This document shows, piece after piece, positions 10,800-22,399 of a stretch of 64,000 nt of DNA. The first letter of the stretch is position 1; every line of letters starts with the position of its first letter. Origin of the DNA: Channa striata. Taxonomy: Eukaryota > Chordata > Actinopteri > Anabantiformes > Channidae. The notes beneath the pieces were generated by a model. That model made no database searches, had not been told where the DNA came from, and was given only the letters and a program-made list of their open reading frames with translations. Location of the stretch: contig CM065188.1 in NCBI GenBank assembly GCA_033026295.1, positions 16,571,354 to 16,635,353 of the forward strand, written 5' to 3'. A program made the position numbers and the translations under genes.

Positions 10800-11963
10800 A
10801 AGTTTGATTTGATTCAAGTAAACTTTATTTATATAGTGCCAATTCACAAAAAGTCATCTCAAGGCATTTTACATAATAAAGTCAAGACTATACAAACATT
10901 TAGAGAAAACCCAACAAATCGGGTAGAAACCTCCAGCAGAACCAGGCTCAGGGTGGGCGGACATCTGCCTTGACCGGTTGGGCTGAGTGGAAAACATTGG
11001 GCAGGTTGATAGGACCAGTAGCTGCACACTCTCTCCCTCTCAGCACCAAATCCAGGCACACCTGAGGACAGGGACAGAGAGAGGAAGACAGAGACGGAGA
11101 AAGACGACTACGGGACAAAGAAGATACAGAGTTAATGTCATACAGTGGTGAAATTATAAATTTGGGGTGAGAGGAGAGAATGAAGAGAAGAGGAAACTGG
11201 CTCAGTGCAGAGTCCCCCAGCAGTCTAAGCCTATAGCAGCATGACTATAACCAACTATAAGCTTTATTGAAGGGAAAGGTTTTGAGCCTAGTCTTAAAAG
11301 TAAAGAGGGTGTCTGCTTCCCGAATCTGGACTGGGAGCTGGTTCCACAGGAGAGGAGCTTGATAGCTAAAGGCTCTGCCTCCCATTCTATTTTTGGAAAT
11401 TCTGGGAACCATAAGTAGGCCTGCATTTTGGGACCGAAGTGGTCTAGTAGGATGATATGGTACTAGGAGATCTTTTAAATATGATGGGGCTTGACCGTTC
11501 AGAGCTTTATAGGTAAGAAGAAGGGTTTTAAATTCTATTCTGCATTTAATTGGAAGCCAATGGAGAGAAGCTAATGAAGGTGAAATATGATCTCACTTAC
11601 CAATCCCAGTCAGTAATCTTGCTACAGCATTTTGGATTAATTGGAGTCTTTTTAGAGAGTTACTGGGGCAGCCTGAAAGTAGAGAATAACAGTAGTCCAA
11701 TCTAGAAGTAATGAATGCATGAACCAATTTTTCAGCAACGCTTTGAGAGAGGATGGTCCTCATTTGGGCAATGTTCCGTAGGTGGAAGGAGGCTGTTCTA
11801 GAGCTTTGTTTTATGTGTGAGGTAAATGACAAATCCTGGTCAAAAATGACTCCGAGATTCCTTGCAGTACTACTGGGGGCAAGAGTTATGTCGTCTAAAG
11901 TAGCGATATGGTTGAACAATATATTTCTGAGATTTTTAGGCTCAGTCACAATAACTTTAGTCA
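10800..11963 (-). mobile_element. LINE-2-type element, 3' half
   Basis: Minus-strand non-LTR retrotransposon copy. The 3' end (TTTATTTATATAG on plus, about 10825) is followed by the 3' UTR and then the end of the reverse-transcriptase ORF. The open frame 11973-11593 encodes the conserved C-terminal part (STARNLGVIFDQDLSF, FITSRLDYC). It is interrupted at about 11962 by another repeat, and its RT N-terminal part resumes at 13046-13385. Stops and a frameshift make it non-functional. Confidence 0.85.
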
Positions 11964-13045
11964 GGGGTGCCACTAGCAGTTTTGGGCCCTAGGAAAAAAA
12001 TTTTACCTCACCCATTCTGCACGAACAACAACAACATTCAAACCAAGCTAGATATCCAAAGTCTTTGTCTGTGGTCCACAGCTGTGGACGTGCGGCTCAC
12101 GGTGTCCCTCTGCCCCTTAAACTGTGAGCTCCTCTCGTCTTCCTCTTCCTCATCTGAGCTGCTGCTTCTACTGATTCTCTCTTGAGCTTCATCTGCTGTT
12201 TTAAAAGCTCTTTCTACGTCCTCCCTGAAAGGCTGATTGACGAGGATCCTGGATCTGACATGTCTAAAAAAAATACATAATTCATTCAGAACGTGTCTAG
12301 ATCTTCTGTACTACAGTATTCTGTTAATATGGAAACAGAAAAAATAAAATTTACATGTTTTTTTATCATTACTCATTTTATTATATGAGTTAAGTGAGAC
12401 CATGACAAAGATTAAAATCATATGAATCAGTGATGATGCAAACACGATTCTTAAAGGCAGGATTTCAGTGACATACTGATCACCTGCTTCCTCAACTTGG
12501 GCAACATCGTGTTAAAGAGCAGGTGAGGGTGATCTGTATATGAGGTGAACATATAGAGACCTGATCATAAGTGAACTGACTATCATACATGTTACAAAAT
12601 GAGATTATTTTTATGTTCAGTGGTGAAAAACATAAGCTAGCGAATTAGTGTGTCGGCTATGGAAGTAGCGCTAACATTACTCTGCAAAGGAAGCTCCTTC
12701 CTACGTGAATACACGAACCTTTCTATTTAAAATGTACTTGCCCTTCTTCTCTCTCTGCTTTGTCAAACTTTTCTTGTCGTTTCTGATGGTTCTGATTTAT
12801 TCTGGTCTCACCGCAAGGACATTTCTGCATTAACCGTTGACGATCTGACTCAGCAGGTAGCAGAGAGGGTCCAGGTGGACGGACCGAACCATGTGCTAAA
12901 TGGGAGGAGGGGTGTCATTTGACCGGAGAGGCAGAAATAAGCCGAAATTTAGCCTTATTTGTGATTATTGATGATATTCATATATTACTGCTAATAATTT
13001 TATTATTAAAAAAGCTAGTCTCTATGATGAACTCTAAATCCTGAC
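11962..13045. mobile_element. Foreign repeat inserted in the LINE-2 copy
   Basis: Begins CAGGGGTGCCACTAGCAG, a hAT-like terminus, directly after LINE-2 sequence, and separates LINE-2 pieces at 11963 and 13046. Its internal part, 12065-12835, is the reverse complement of 20690-21390 with many small differences. No transposase is recognisable. The right terminus and a target duplication could not be found, so the family is uncertain. Confidence 0.55.
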
Positions 13046-13385
13046 TGCATCACCTGTTTCTGCACAGGTGGTCACATAATTGCTTTACAACTACTTCTTC
13101 AAGTATTTTAGAAATAAAGGGGAGATTGGATATTGGTCTGTAATTGGCTAAAACACCTGGATCCAGACAAGGTTTTTTAAGTAGAGGTTTGATTACAGCT
13201 ACCTTATAGGCCTTTGGTACATATCCTGTTTCTACAGATAGATTGAGGATGATTCTAATACGAATGTGTCTAATAAGGTTGAGCAGTGTAGTCGGCATAG
13301 CAGACAGATTGTTAGTTTTAATGCGGTGATAGTTGAAGTTAGCTCAGTGAGATCTATGGGCAAAAAGCAGTGTAAGAGAGATTGA
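13046..13385 (-). mobile_element. LINE-2-type RT N-terminal fragment
   Basis: The minus-strand frame 13298-13050 encodes part of the reverse transcriptase fingers region (PLLKKPCLDPGVLANYRPIS), the standard non-LTR motif before the palm. It belongs to the same broken copy as 10800-11963. Confidence 0.85.
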
Positions 13386-13389
13386 TTGA

Positions 13390-16080
13390 TGATTCTAGCA
13401 CTGCATTTTGTGAGTTATCTGCCATTTATAGACAGAATATTTGCCATCAGGTTTGCGGGATTTGTATGGATCAGCAATGGTAAAGGACTTTACTACAGGA
13501 GAATAAAATTTGAGCCCACTGTAAAATACATGTTTGCTGTTTTTGGGTATGTAACATACGCTAAATTGAAGCCAAAGAATGACTTATGTCATTGGACTCA
13601 TGCACATAATACAGACTTTGTACTGGAGGCTCACAGGAAAGTCAGAATAATGTTGGGAGCGTCTCACATACACCCCCTCTGAAAAGGTCAGGAAAAGTGT
13701 AAAGGGGGTAAAGATTACTAACAGTTCAAGTCTTTAGACTCACCTCGTCTGTTTTGCAGAGTGATGAACCTTTTGATCCACGAATGCAACACTTCCGTGT
13801 TCTGAACAATGACTGACATGATCACCCCTGATAAAACACTTCTAAGAAATGTCTTATCGGTGTTAAAAGGTTCCTCAACAGTTTCGCAACAATTAAAGCC
13901 TCTAAACCAACTTCATGATGATTTGTCTTGTTATTCTCACCTTTCTGAAATTTTGTTCGTTTTCTTTAAACCTGCTTCTTGTGTTTTTATTAACAAGCTG
14001 GATTTTAATTAAAACAGTTTCTTTCCTCCGGATTTGGAGCCACAAGCTACAAAAGCAGCTTATACATTTTTTTTTGTGTGATCAGCAGGTTGTCGGTTCA
14101 ATGCCCATTAACATCCAGGAATCACGTGTAGAGCTGCTCAGTGGCTGCAGCTCAGACTGTGGTTGCACTGGCAGCTTCCAGATCAGGACTAGAGCTTGTG
14201 CCGTCTGCCATGAAACCCACCAGCGGTGAGTACGTGGCCTGCCAGATCTTTGAGGAGTCAAACAAGAGGTGAAAACATCATTTAACATCAACACTGAGCT
14301 TCATCCAGGTTATGGCAAATCTAACTGTGTGTGGGACTAGAAACTCAGGCAACAAGTCAATGTTATTAGTTTACTGCCAATCTGAAAAGTTTAATCAGAC
14401 AGTCTGCTGATGATTAATGTCCCTTTTTGAGAAAGACATGCAACCAAATCCTAATCAGACCACAACACAGTCAGTAAACAAGACCAACACAGATAAAGGC
14501 CGACAACACAACCAGCAGACAGGAAGTGCTGTAACACATTGATAAATGCATAAAAGGAAATTAGAGAGTATAACTTAGAAATGTGAGAATTGTGTGGAAG
14601 AATCGCAGCAGCATTTATAAATCCTTGAAGGCCAGAGAAAACTAGAGTACAACACATACAAACCACTAAGTAGGAGCAGTGGTGTGGGCCGATCCGGAGC
14701 CTGGAAAAATTTCACATGCTGCTGTGGTGACCCATGAAGGGACAATCTGAAAGTCATTGGTGGTGGAGGCCTTTTACTGACTGGATTTAAGTGGCTGTGG
14801 GACAGCGTGACAGAATCAGTGAGTGTTTTTACATGCACTTAAATTACCGGGACATAGTCGGCTTTCCCGGGAAAGCTGATTTCGAATTGTGAACGTTTCG
14901 TTTGCCATGATTGATGTCACCACCACAGATGCAGCTAAAGTCACGATTTGCAGGTGAAATGTTGCCAAAGAGATCAACATGTATGTCAGCAACCGGCTTA
15001 CTTAAGTCCAGGTAAACGCAGTCAAAGACTGTCGCCAAAGGCAGAAATACCCAATGACTAAAATGATTAAAAAACGGGTTTATATTTTAGAGAAAACAGA
15101 CACTTAACGTTTAAATTCTTATTTTTTGGTCCAATGTTAAGTTTTTCACCATATTTGTGTTGCTACAGGAACACGTGTAAATTCCAGTTCTAGCGGGATT
15201 TGGGGTTTTCTTATCTCAGGGTGTCCAGTCCTTCCGAGCTTGTCGCCTCCAGCTCATGCAGTCGTCAGGTGTGTGCTATTTCCTGTCAGACAGACAAACA
15301 CTGTGATAGTTGGTGGAAACAGTCTTTCAGTGTGAACTGTTTGCCAGCCTGTAGGTGTGTCCCCAGCTTAAGATGCTGTTAAACCTGACAGAACTTAAAA
15401 GTATCAGTCCGTGTTAAATCTGTAACTGTTCGTATCTGCATTCAAACAACAATATCAGTAAAAATGAGTGAGCAGAAACCAAAGTCAGACTGCAGTCAGT
15501 AAAAGGTTGGGTTGCAGTGCAACTGTGGGGACAGAAACTGGCAGCATTTGTATGAAGTGGCCACTGATGCAGTGATTTATGTCGAAATGAACAAACACTT
15601 GATCTTGTACTTTAAGTGTAAAACCGATGATCTACTTTGGGCGCAAAGGCTGGTTTTGTTCAGAGGTGTTTTATAATGAATTCTCAGGCCCTCAAACCCA
15701 AACTGCATCACTCCGTGAAACTGCATTTACAGAAAATACGTTGATGCAAAAGGACGATTGTATCTGTGACTTCTCTCTCCGCAGCATGTCATCATCCACA
15801 TGTCTGCACATCATGACAATGACGTGTAAACAGCTGCGGTCTGACTCTGTCCTTCATAGTTTCCTCTAGCTGAAATCTGCCTCCTCAATCTGCAAGTCAT
15901 GATGAACTGGTTTTACCACGACACACAACTTCTCATGAAGGCTGCAGAGGCCACTTCCACCTTGTGTTGGTCAATGCTGAAGGGATGGAGACTGAAATGC
16001 TGAAAACAAACACATGTGGGATCCATATAAAAAAACAACAGAAACCAAACCTTCAGAATTAGAAGCTGCGTTTTAGATAC
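13390..16080. other. Mostly non-coding; one weak thrombospondin-like ORF piece
   Basis: No gene I can support. At 14090-14226 (+) an open segment encodes SGCSSDCGCTGSFQIRTRAC. This recalls the CSxxCGxGxxxRxR core of thrombospondin type 1 repeats and is followed by a good donor (CG|GTGAGT at about 14226). No Trp motif, partner exon or clear acceptor is visible, so it is at most a relic exon. Confidence 0.3.
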
Positions 16081-16084
16081 ATGT

Positions 16085-16720
16085 GATTTTAACTACAGCC
16101 AGGTGACATCAGTTGCTCTGAGGTTTCAGTAACGACTGGGCAGTTTGACATGATGTGGGCAGCTACTTCCTCCTTCAGATAATTCATACACAAACAGGAT
16201 GAAAGCTTGTTGTAGTTTAAGTGCTGAAAAATGAAGTTGTCCCCAGTCAGTTGTTGTCCAAAGAGAATGGCAAATGTCTTCAGTGTGGAGAAGTGTCCAG
16301 GCTTATTGACACGATGCCAATCACCCACTCTCTCATTGCCAAATCATCCCCAGACCATCATGTTTCCACCTCCAAGCTTCACTGATGGTGTTAGTCAGAC
16401 ATCTGTCACCTTTTCATGAGCTCTGTCTTCTTCAAACACCTTCGCTCTTTGACTCATCGGTTTACAAGACTTTGTTCCAGTCATGTGAAGTCCACTATTT
16501 GTGTATCTTAGCCCACTTAAACCTTTTCTTCCAATTTGTCCACCTGAGTAGGGTAACTGACAAAGTTCATTCAGTGCATGTGTTTGAACCCAAGAGCTTA
16601 ACGATGCGTAAAAGTTCACAGTCATCAGCGAATGTGTACATTTTCATCCAGTCATCCACCAAGCAGAAGTCTTCATCTTATTTTATCTGATCAGACAAAC
16701 TCTGTGAGCCGGTTCCCACT
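16085..16720 (-). mobile_element. Tc1/mariner-like transposase remnant
   Basis: The minus strand contains broken pieces typical of Tc1 transposase. One is a KLGGGNMMVWG stretch (about 16385-16350). Another is FIFQHLNYNKLSSCLCMNYL (about 16235-16175), which matches the region that normally carries a catalytic Asp. Stops and frame changes are frequent. Terminal inverted repeats were not identified. Confidence 0.55.
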
Positions 16721-16724
16721 GATG

Positions 16725-17610
16725 GAGTGTGTGTTGGACAAAGACACGTCCTCTGACATACAAGCCACGGCTTCGATGGTCATTTGCATCTAACTGTAGG
16801 TCTTCAGGGACACAAGACAAACATCTATATGTTATTCTGATATTCTTATTTAATCGTTCATTTATTTGGTCTTTTTATTTGTGTGTTTTTACAAACTACT
16901 TACTGTCTGTGCTGCATTACGGTCCCAGAGATCACAGGGGAAATATGAACTGAGTTTACATTTGGGTGCAAAAGTTTGAAATGGCAAAATTAGTAAAACA
17001 AAGAAACTTTCATCAACTTTAACCTACATTTAGTAGATTCAGTGAAAATAATATCATTGCAAACATTTACATCCTTGATCCATTCAATTAAAATTAACGT
17101 TAAATAATTTCCCAAGATGAAACATTTTTAGTAGCTGAATTTGCTTTAAATAGAATGAATATGAATATTTCATTTTCTAGCTTGCCCATATACCTTTGCT
17201 TCTTATGTCCGTCTCTAAAATCCAAAATATTACACACTAATTTCACTGTACTATAAAGGGCTTACGTGTGGTACAATAATATATAACACCATATAACAAT
17301 ATAACTTTATTGTTCATTATTATTAACTATTTTGTTAGTTAATAATAGTTTTGCATCACAGAGCCACTATGATACTTGACCTATAAGGAAGCAGCTTTAT
17401 TGTCGTCATTCAGGACATTCACTGAACCCATCCCTTTGGGGAAGCAGTGGGCAGTCACAGGCAGCACCCCACTCCTTCTCATCATCAGAATATCTTCAAA
17501 TTTGGCACCAACTTCTTAAATCATCATGAGAGGCGCATTACTCTAAACTTCCTCTTTTTTTCTTTGTTCGTATATGGGGAGATGTGAGGGGTTTGGTTTG
17601 GTCTGTGTCC
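16725..17610. other. AT-rich non-coding stretch
   Basis: No gene or clear repeat seen upstream of the TATA element at 17613. Confidence 0.5.
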
Positions 17611-17612
17611 TC

Positions 17613-17620
17613 TATAAAAA
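17613..17620 (+). promoter_or_regulatory. TATA box of the SNAD-like gene
   Basis: TATAAAAA lies about 430 bp upstream of the ATG. Transcription would start near 17645. Possible untranslated exons are about 17645-17695 (weak donor) and 17806-17827 (acceptor 'tgttgtgtttcag', donor CG|GTCAGT), before an acceptor that ends exactly at the ATG exon. Confidence 0.45.
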
Positions 17621-18051
17621 CTACACACTTCCCTCTGACTGTTCACTGAGAAGAAAACAGCAGCATCTGTCAGACTGCTTCCCCCGCCAAATCAGGTTCA
17701 TAGACTCCAAAATGATGATGATTTTTATTATAATCTTTCTCATCTTTGCTACAAATATCAATATTAATGCCTGTTTGTTTTGTGTTGTGTTGTGTTGTGT
17801 TTCAGCAGATCAGCCACAGCAGTGACGGTCAGTAATTAATTTATGGTTTCAGGAAGCTTTGACTCAGTAAAAACCTTAAAATCTACTTTTATGGTAAACA
17901 GGATTAACATGGTCAACACCTAGAACTGTTTTATGATTAATATTATTATGTGGATCTAGTTATTATTGTCACTTTATATCATCTGCTTTATGAAAATAAT
18001 GTGGATTAAAACTTATTAACTGCTCTGGCCGCACTGCTGCTCTGTGGACAG

Positions 18052-19883
18052 ATGGCTGGGTTCTGCTGGATGACGGTGGTGCTGGTCTTCTTCTTGTCAG
18101 TGGGTACCAGTTTGGCGGCTGTGGACCAGAACTGGCTCACAAGTATTATAGAAGGCATCAAGGATCAGTGAGTCCCAAAAAATTCTACAACAGTGACTAG
18201 TGAATTTCAAAAAGCAACATTGAAGAATATCTGTTTTCTCTCAGGCAGGATTTTCTCCCGAGAAGATGCGGCTCCATTGTGTTGAAGTCTGAGGGCTAAA
18301 CAAAAAAATGACAGAAAACAGAAATCTATAGCATAAATGTGATTAGACAGAAGTCTTTTTGTCAAAGATTGAGCCAAAAAATACACACTTAGTTTATGTA
18401 GTATTATAAAAGGGGCAACAGTGGCTCAGTAGGTAGAGGTCCCCGCATCGACCATTATGTTGGAGGTTTGTGCTTGGCTCTCCCCAACCAAGACACTGAA
18501 TCCAAAAAAATGCCATTGACAGGCCAAGCCTGGTAAAAGTCAGGAAGAGCATCTCGCATAAAGAATTAACAACAAAGACAAAAAACTACCTGCACTGTTT
18601 TAGACAGCACATAGTTTATCTTCAATGAATCATTGAAACGTCACCTTTTATTTGGCAGGTATCCACTAGGCAACACCTTCAGTCTCATTGTGAACATCCC
18701 AGAGAACCAGGACCTGGACAGTCTTCAGGAGGTCCTTCAGGACGACTCCACAGACAAAGTGAAAGAAGCTGTGTCACAGGGTCAGGTGTACCAAGGCAGC
18801 AGGGTGGTTGCAGCTGCACAGTCAGAGGCTTTGTCTCAAGTTCTAAAAAACATGGAGCCGCTGATTAAAAGCAGTCAGGGTAATTTCCTCATCATCTACT
18901 CTGAAGAATCCCCATGTGGGTCAACATGCACAAACACAAATGAGGGCAGTATAGCCAATAAGATTAATGATATCACTCAAAACTGGAGTGGTTATGCATT
19001 TGTGTTTTCTAAAGTACTAGCTGGTCCTGATGCTGACACGTCTCAACTGGCTCAATCCTTTAAACAACTTACCATTTCCAAACTCGGGCTTGAAAACATA
19101 TTCCGCTGTTTTCAACCTGGAGATGATGCTTTTCAGTGTACCAGCTGCTCCTCAGGTGGTGATGTTAAACCTTCTTGTGTTGCTAACACATCCCCATCAA
19201 ATGAAGAACAGGATGAAGATGAGGAAACAGGTGAAAGCGAACCAGCTGGCAAAGGCAAACAACCAGCCATGGGCCCAGCTGAAGAAATTGGAGCAGGTGA
19301 AGAACTTAGCACAGGTGTAGGACCGGGCCAAGGGGATGAAATTGGCACAGGTTTAGGCAGTGAAATGGCCACAGGCACTGGGGCAGGAGTTCGCAAAGGA
19401 AAGTCGAAACCTGGAAAGGCCAGGAAGTGCAAAGCATGTAAAAAAGGCTGCAAACTTCGAGGAGCCGGCCGGGGTAAAGGCGGTAAGATTACGAAAGGTG
19501 CAAAAAGAAGAGGTAAAGGTAAGATTCAAAGAGGAGGCAAAGGTATGAGGAAGGGGAAAGGTCAAGGACAGGACAAACGTAGAAAAGGTGGCAGGCGTAA
19601 AGGTGGTAAGGTTAGGAAAAGTGCAAAAAAGAGGGGTAAAGGTAAGATTCAAAGAGGAGGCAAAGGTATGAGGAAGGGGAAAGGTCAAGGACAGGACAAA
19701 CGTAGAAAAGGTGGCAGGCGTAAAGGTGGTAAGGTTAGGAAAAGTGCAAAAAGAAGGGGTAAAGGTAAGATTCAAAGAGGAGGCAAAGGTATGAGGAAGG
19801 GGAAAGGTCAAGGATGGGAGAAACGTAGAGGCAGCAAACGTAGAGGAGGTCGCAGAAGTAGAGGTAAGCGTTGGGGAGAGTAA
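18052..19883 (+). CDS. Secreted deaminase-fold (SNAD-like) protein with Lys/Arg/Gly repeat tail
   Basis: Two coding exons, 18052-18167 and 18659-19883, join in phase 2 (CA|GTGAGT, CAG|GTATCC) to give 446 residues. Residues 1-23 form a signal peptide. Residues about 40-165 follow the deaminase-fold order: strand TFSLIVNI, strand SRVVAAA, helix with Q93-S94-E95, strand NFLIIY, P124-C125-x3-C129, helix, strand YAFVFSKV. The spacing of xSE and PCx3C fits AID/APOBEC-like deaminases and, with the signal peptide, the secreted SNAD class of metazoans. The first zinc ligand, normally His, is Gln, so activity is doubtful. Four Cys (189, 199, 202, 212), an acidic Gly/Glu linker and a very basic tail (about 285-446) follow. 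It could bind or modify extracellular nucleic acid. Gene existence is well supported; the fold assignment is by motif only. Confidence 0.7.
18412..18560 (+). repeat. SINE-like repeat in the intron of the SNAD-like gene
   Basis: A degenerate copy of the tRNA-headed family: 'aacagtggctcagtaggtag' head and 'ccaagacactgaatcc' body. Confidence 0.5.
19512..19820 (+). repeat. 123-bp coding tandem repeat
   Basis: Units start at 19512, 19635 and 19758, exactly 123 bp (41 codons) apart. The first two are almost identical and the third is partial. Each encodes a KGKIQRGGKGMRKGKGQGQ-type segment plus a KRRKGGRRKGGKVRKSAK segment. The identity implies recent in-frame expansion. Confidence 0.95.
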
Positions 19884-20392
19884 AAGAACAAAAACATGGG
19901 AGCTTCAGGGGTTCAGGTAAAATAACTGCAAGAGTCTAAGTAGCTCCCAGTAAAGATTCATAAAAATTCACTTGTTTTTTATGCCCATTTTATTCTCTTG
20001 TTTTTTATGTATGAAAACGCGAGGACACGTTTTCAATCCATCAAACTGTTCTGTATCTGTCTTATTGTCAACAACTTCCGTGAAAAGGCCGATAACGTGT
20101 GAAAAGTGAATCAAGGATTATGTCTGTCTCCAAGAGCTTGGAGTTTGGACAGTCTCCAAACCTGATCCAGTACTGCTCACATTTCCTGCTCTTATTGAAA
20201 AAGGACAGTTGCTGTCTTACACTCATGCACAGTGTGAACAAATGATCACCCACAGTGACTTGACCTTACTGTCTGTGGAAACATTTACTCGGCTGCTAAT
20301 TTTAAAGTTGTTCCTAATTTGAAGTAATAATCTTTATTTACATCTTTACCAAAGTGTTTGCTACTTGTGTAAAGCTGGTTGAAATCTTGTTG

Positions 20393-20398
20393 AATAAA
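20393..20398 (+). terminator. Polyadenylation signal of the SNAD-like gene
   Basis: AATAAA lies 510 bp after the stop, followed by a GT-rich stretch ('tgtgatccggtctgtgcgtg'), as at a cleavage site. Confidence 0.55.
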
Positions 20399-20689
20399 GC
20401 TTGTGCATCCGTGTGATCCGGTCTGTGCGTGTTTCCATGTTCAGGCACTTTCACATTCGCTGCCAGTCCTTTTTGCGTTTTCATGCTGACGTGCCCGTTC
20501 GCATCAGTGATTGACCCTCTGAGCTTTCCCAGTAATTAGCTGTAGTAGAAACAGCAGGACTCTAATACTTCAAGTCTTAATTGATGACATAATATTGAAG
20601 CATGAATATCTGACACTGTAGGACGAGAACATGTTGTACTGTCTGTGTAACAGACTTTTTGTTGACGACGACAAATACTTCAGAAGCAG

Positions 20690-21390
20690 AAATGTCCTCG
20701 CGGTGAGACAAGAATAAATCCAGCCACAAGAAACGACAGGAAGTTTGACAAAGCAGAGAGAGAAGAAAGGCAAGTTATTTTGAATAGAAAGGTTTGTGTA
20801 TTCACGGAGGAGGGAGCGTCCTTCGCACTCTAATTCGCTAGCTTATGTTTTTTCACCACTGAAAATGACAATAATATCATTTAGTAAACACGTATGATAG
20901 CTAGTTCACTTATGATCAGGTCTCTATATGTTCACCTCATATACAGATGCAGCATCGGCCTCACCTGCTCTTGTCGTCAGTCTGTCACTGAAATCCTGCC
21001 TTTAAGAATCGTGTTTGTGTCACATTCTGATTGTAAGAATTAATTTCACTATCATATGATTTTAATCTCTGTCATGGTCTTACTTAACTCAAAATAACAA
21101 AATGAGTAATGATAAATAAACATGTCAATTTTATTGTTTCTATTTCCATATTAACAGAATACTCTAGTACAGAAGATTCTGAATTATGTGTTTTTTAGAC
21201 ATGTCAGATCCAGGATCCTCATCAATCAGCCTGTCAGGGAGGACGTAGAAAGAGCTTTTAAAACAGCAGACGAGGCTCAAGGAGAATCAGTAGAAGCAGC
21301 AGCACAGATGAGGAAGAGGAAGATGAGAGGAGCTCACAGTTTAAGGGACAGAGGGACACACTGAGCCGCATGACCACAGCTGATGTGGAC
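20690..21390 (+). repeat. Second, inverted copy of the repeat at 12065-12835
   Basis: Matches the reverse complement of 12065-12835, for example 'gcagaaatgtcctcgcggtgag', 'attcgctagcttatgttttt' and 'gagctcacagtttaaggg'. It contains a short polar coding-like stretch around 21200-21380 (Glu/Arg/Ser rich) without a continuous frame. It is probably a non-autonomous DNA transposon of unknown family. Confidence 0.65.
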
Positions 21391-21399
21391 ACCCTGCGC

Positions 21400-22190
21400 G
21401 TCCATATCAGGACACCCTCAATTCAAAACTCCAACTTTAAATTACCTAATCAGGTAAACCTGGTGGTTACCATAATTACAGTGAGCCAACACAAGGTGGC
21501 AACAACCCACTGAGCCAGTTTGTAGAACTGAAGGAAATAATAGAAAACATAAAAAACTGTGAGGAGTGAGCAGAGGAAGGACGTCCTTACTGCAGAGGAT
21601 GTGGCTCGGTAGAAGTAAAAGTTTACAAACCAGGTTCAGTAACATGAGGAAATCTCTGGATGGCAACGCCAAAACATCATATCAGATTCTTGTCATAGTT
21701 TGTGTCAGGGCCTGACCAGGTAGACACAGGAAATGAATTTTAAAAAGTGGTTTTATTAACAAAAATGCAAAAACAATTCAAAGAAATGTTAATTACTAAC
21801 ACAGTGGACCTGAAAGAGCTCAACAACAGATAACTACAGTTAAAATTTTACAAAGTGACGTTCTAATCACAAACAAAACGGACGTCAGCTGAAAGACACT
21901 GGTACAAAGTGTTTAAGTGGGATCTGGGCGTCAGTCCAATCGTTTATTTGGATGATCAACATGTCCAGAACAGCGGAACGGTAACTTAGGAAAAAGAAGA
22001 ATTAATACGTCTCAAATTAAAAGACTTTAAGTATCGACAATTAAAAAAAAATATCAAATGCATGAATCAAAATAAACTTAGTTTGAAGAACATCAAAAGT
22101 CTGTCAAAGTGCTTCTTACCTGCAGCAAGTTTTCATGGTTTATGTGGGATGTGATGGAGCTTGTACAAGAAGAGTCTCTCTCTGTATCTC
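21400..22190. other. Non-coding stretch
   Basis: AT-rich, with no supported gene. It may be intron upstream of the candidate exon at 22194. Confidence 0.4.
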
Positions 22191-22193
22191 CAG

Positions 22194-22390
22194 TTTCTGG
22201 CCAAGTCCGAGCCTAAGCAGGTCTCCAAGACAGACCAAGACTGCCAGCAAGGATGACAAGAAGAAGAAGAGGAGCAGGAAGCAGAGCTAGGTCCACCCCG
22301 ACGCCGGACACCTTTTAAATAAATGTTAAATAACAGGAACTGAGCTGCTGCTTTGAATCATTTCTAATAAAACAATGGGATGACTGAAAT
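22194..22390 (+). CDS. Candidate terminal exon of an unidentified gene
   Basis: A strong acceptor (pyrimidine-rich 'ctctctctgtatctccag') precedes an open frame. The frame ends with the basic C-terminus KTASKDDKKKKRSRKQS and stops at 22288-22290. AATAAA signals follow near 22319 and 22368. The frame is chosen by absence of stops and the lysine cluster. No upstream exon or family is recognised, so it may be a relic of a duplicated gene. Confidence 0.3.
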
Positions 22391-22399
22391 TTGTTATGA

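Noticed and set aside
17574..17825. 83-codon frame with a hydrophobic stretch before the SNAD-like gene
   Set aside because: It covers the TATA box, likely untranslated exons and a TGTTG-rich intron; no domain seen.
19133..19811. Minus-strand frames opposite the SNAD-like gene, with Thr/Phe/Leu repeats
   Set aside because: They are shadows of the Lys/Arg/Gly tandem repeat.
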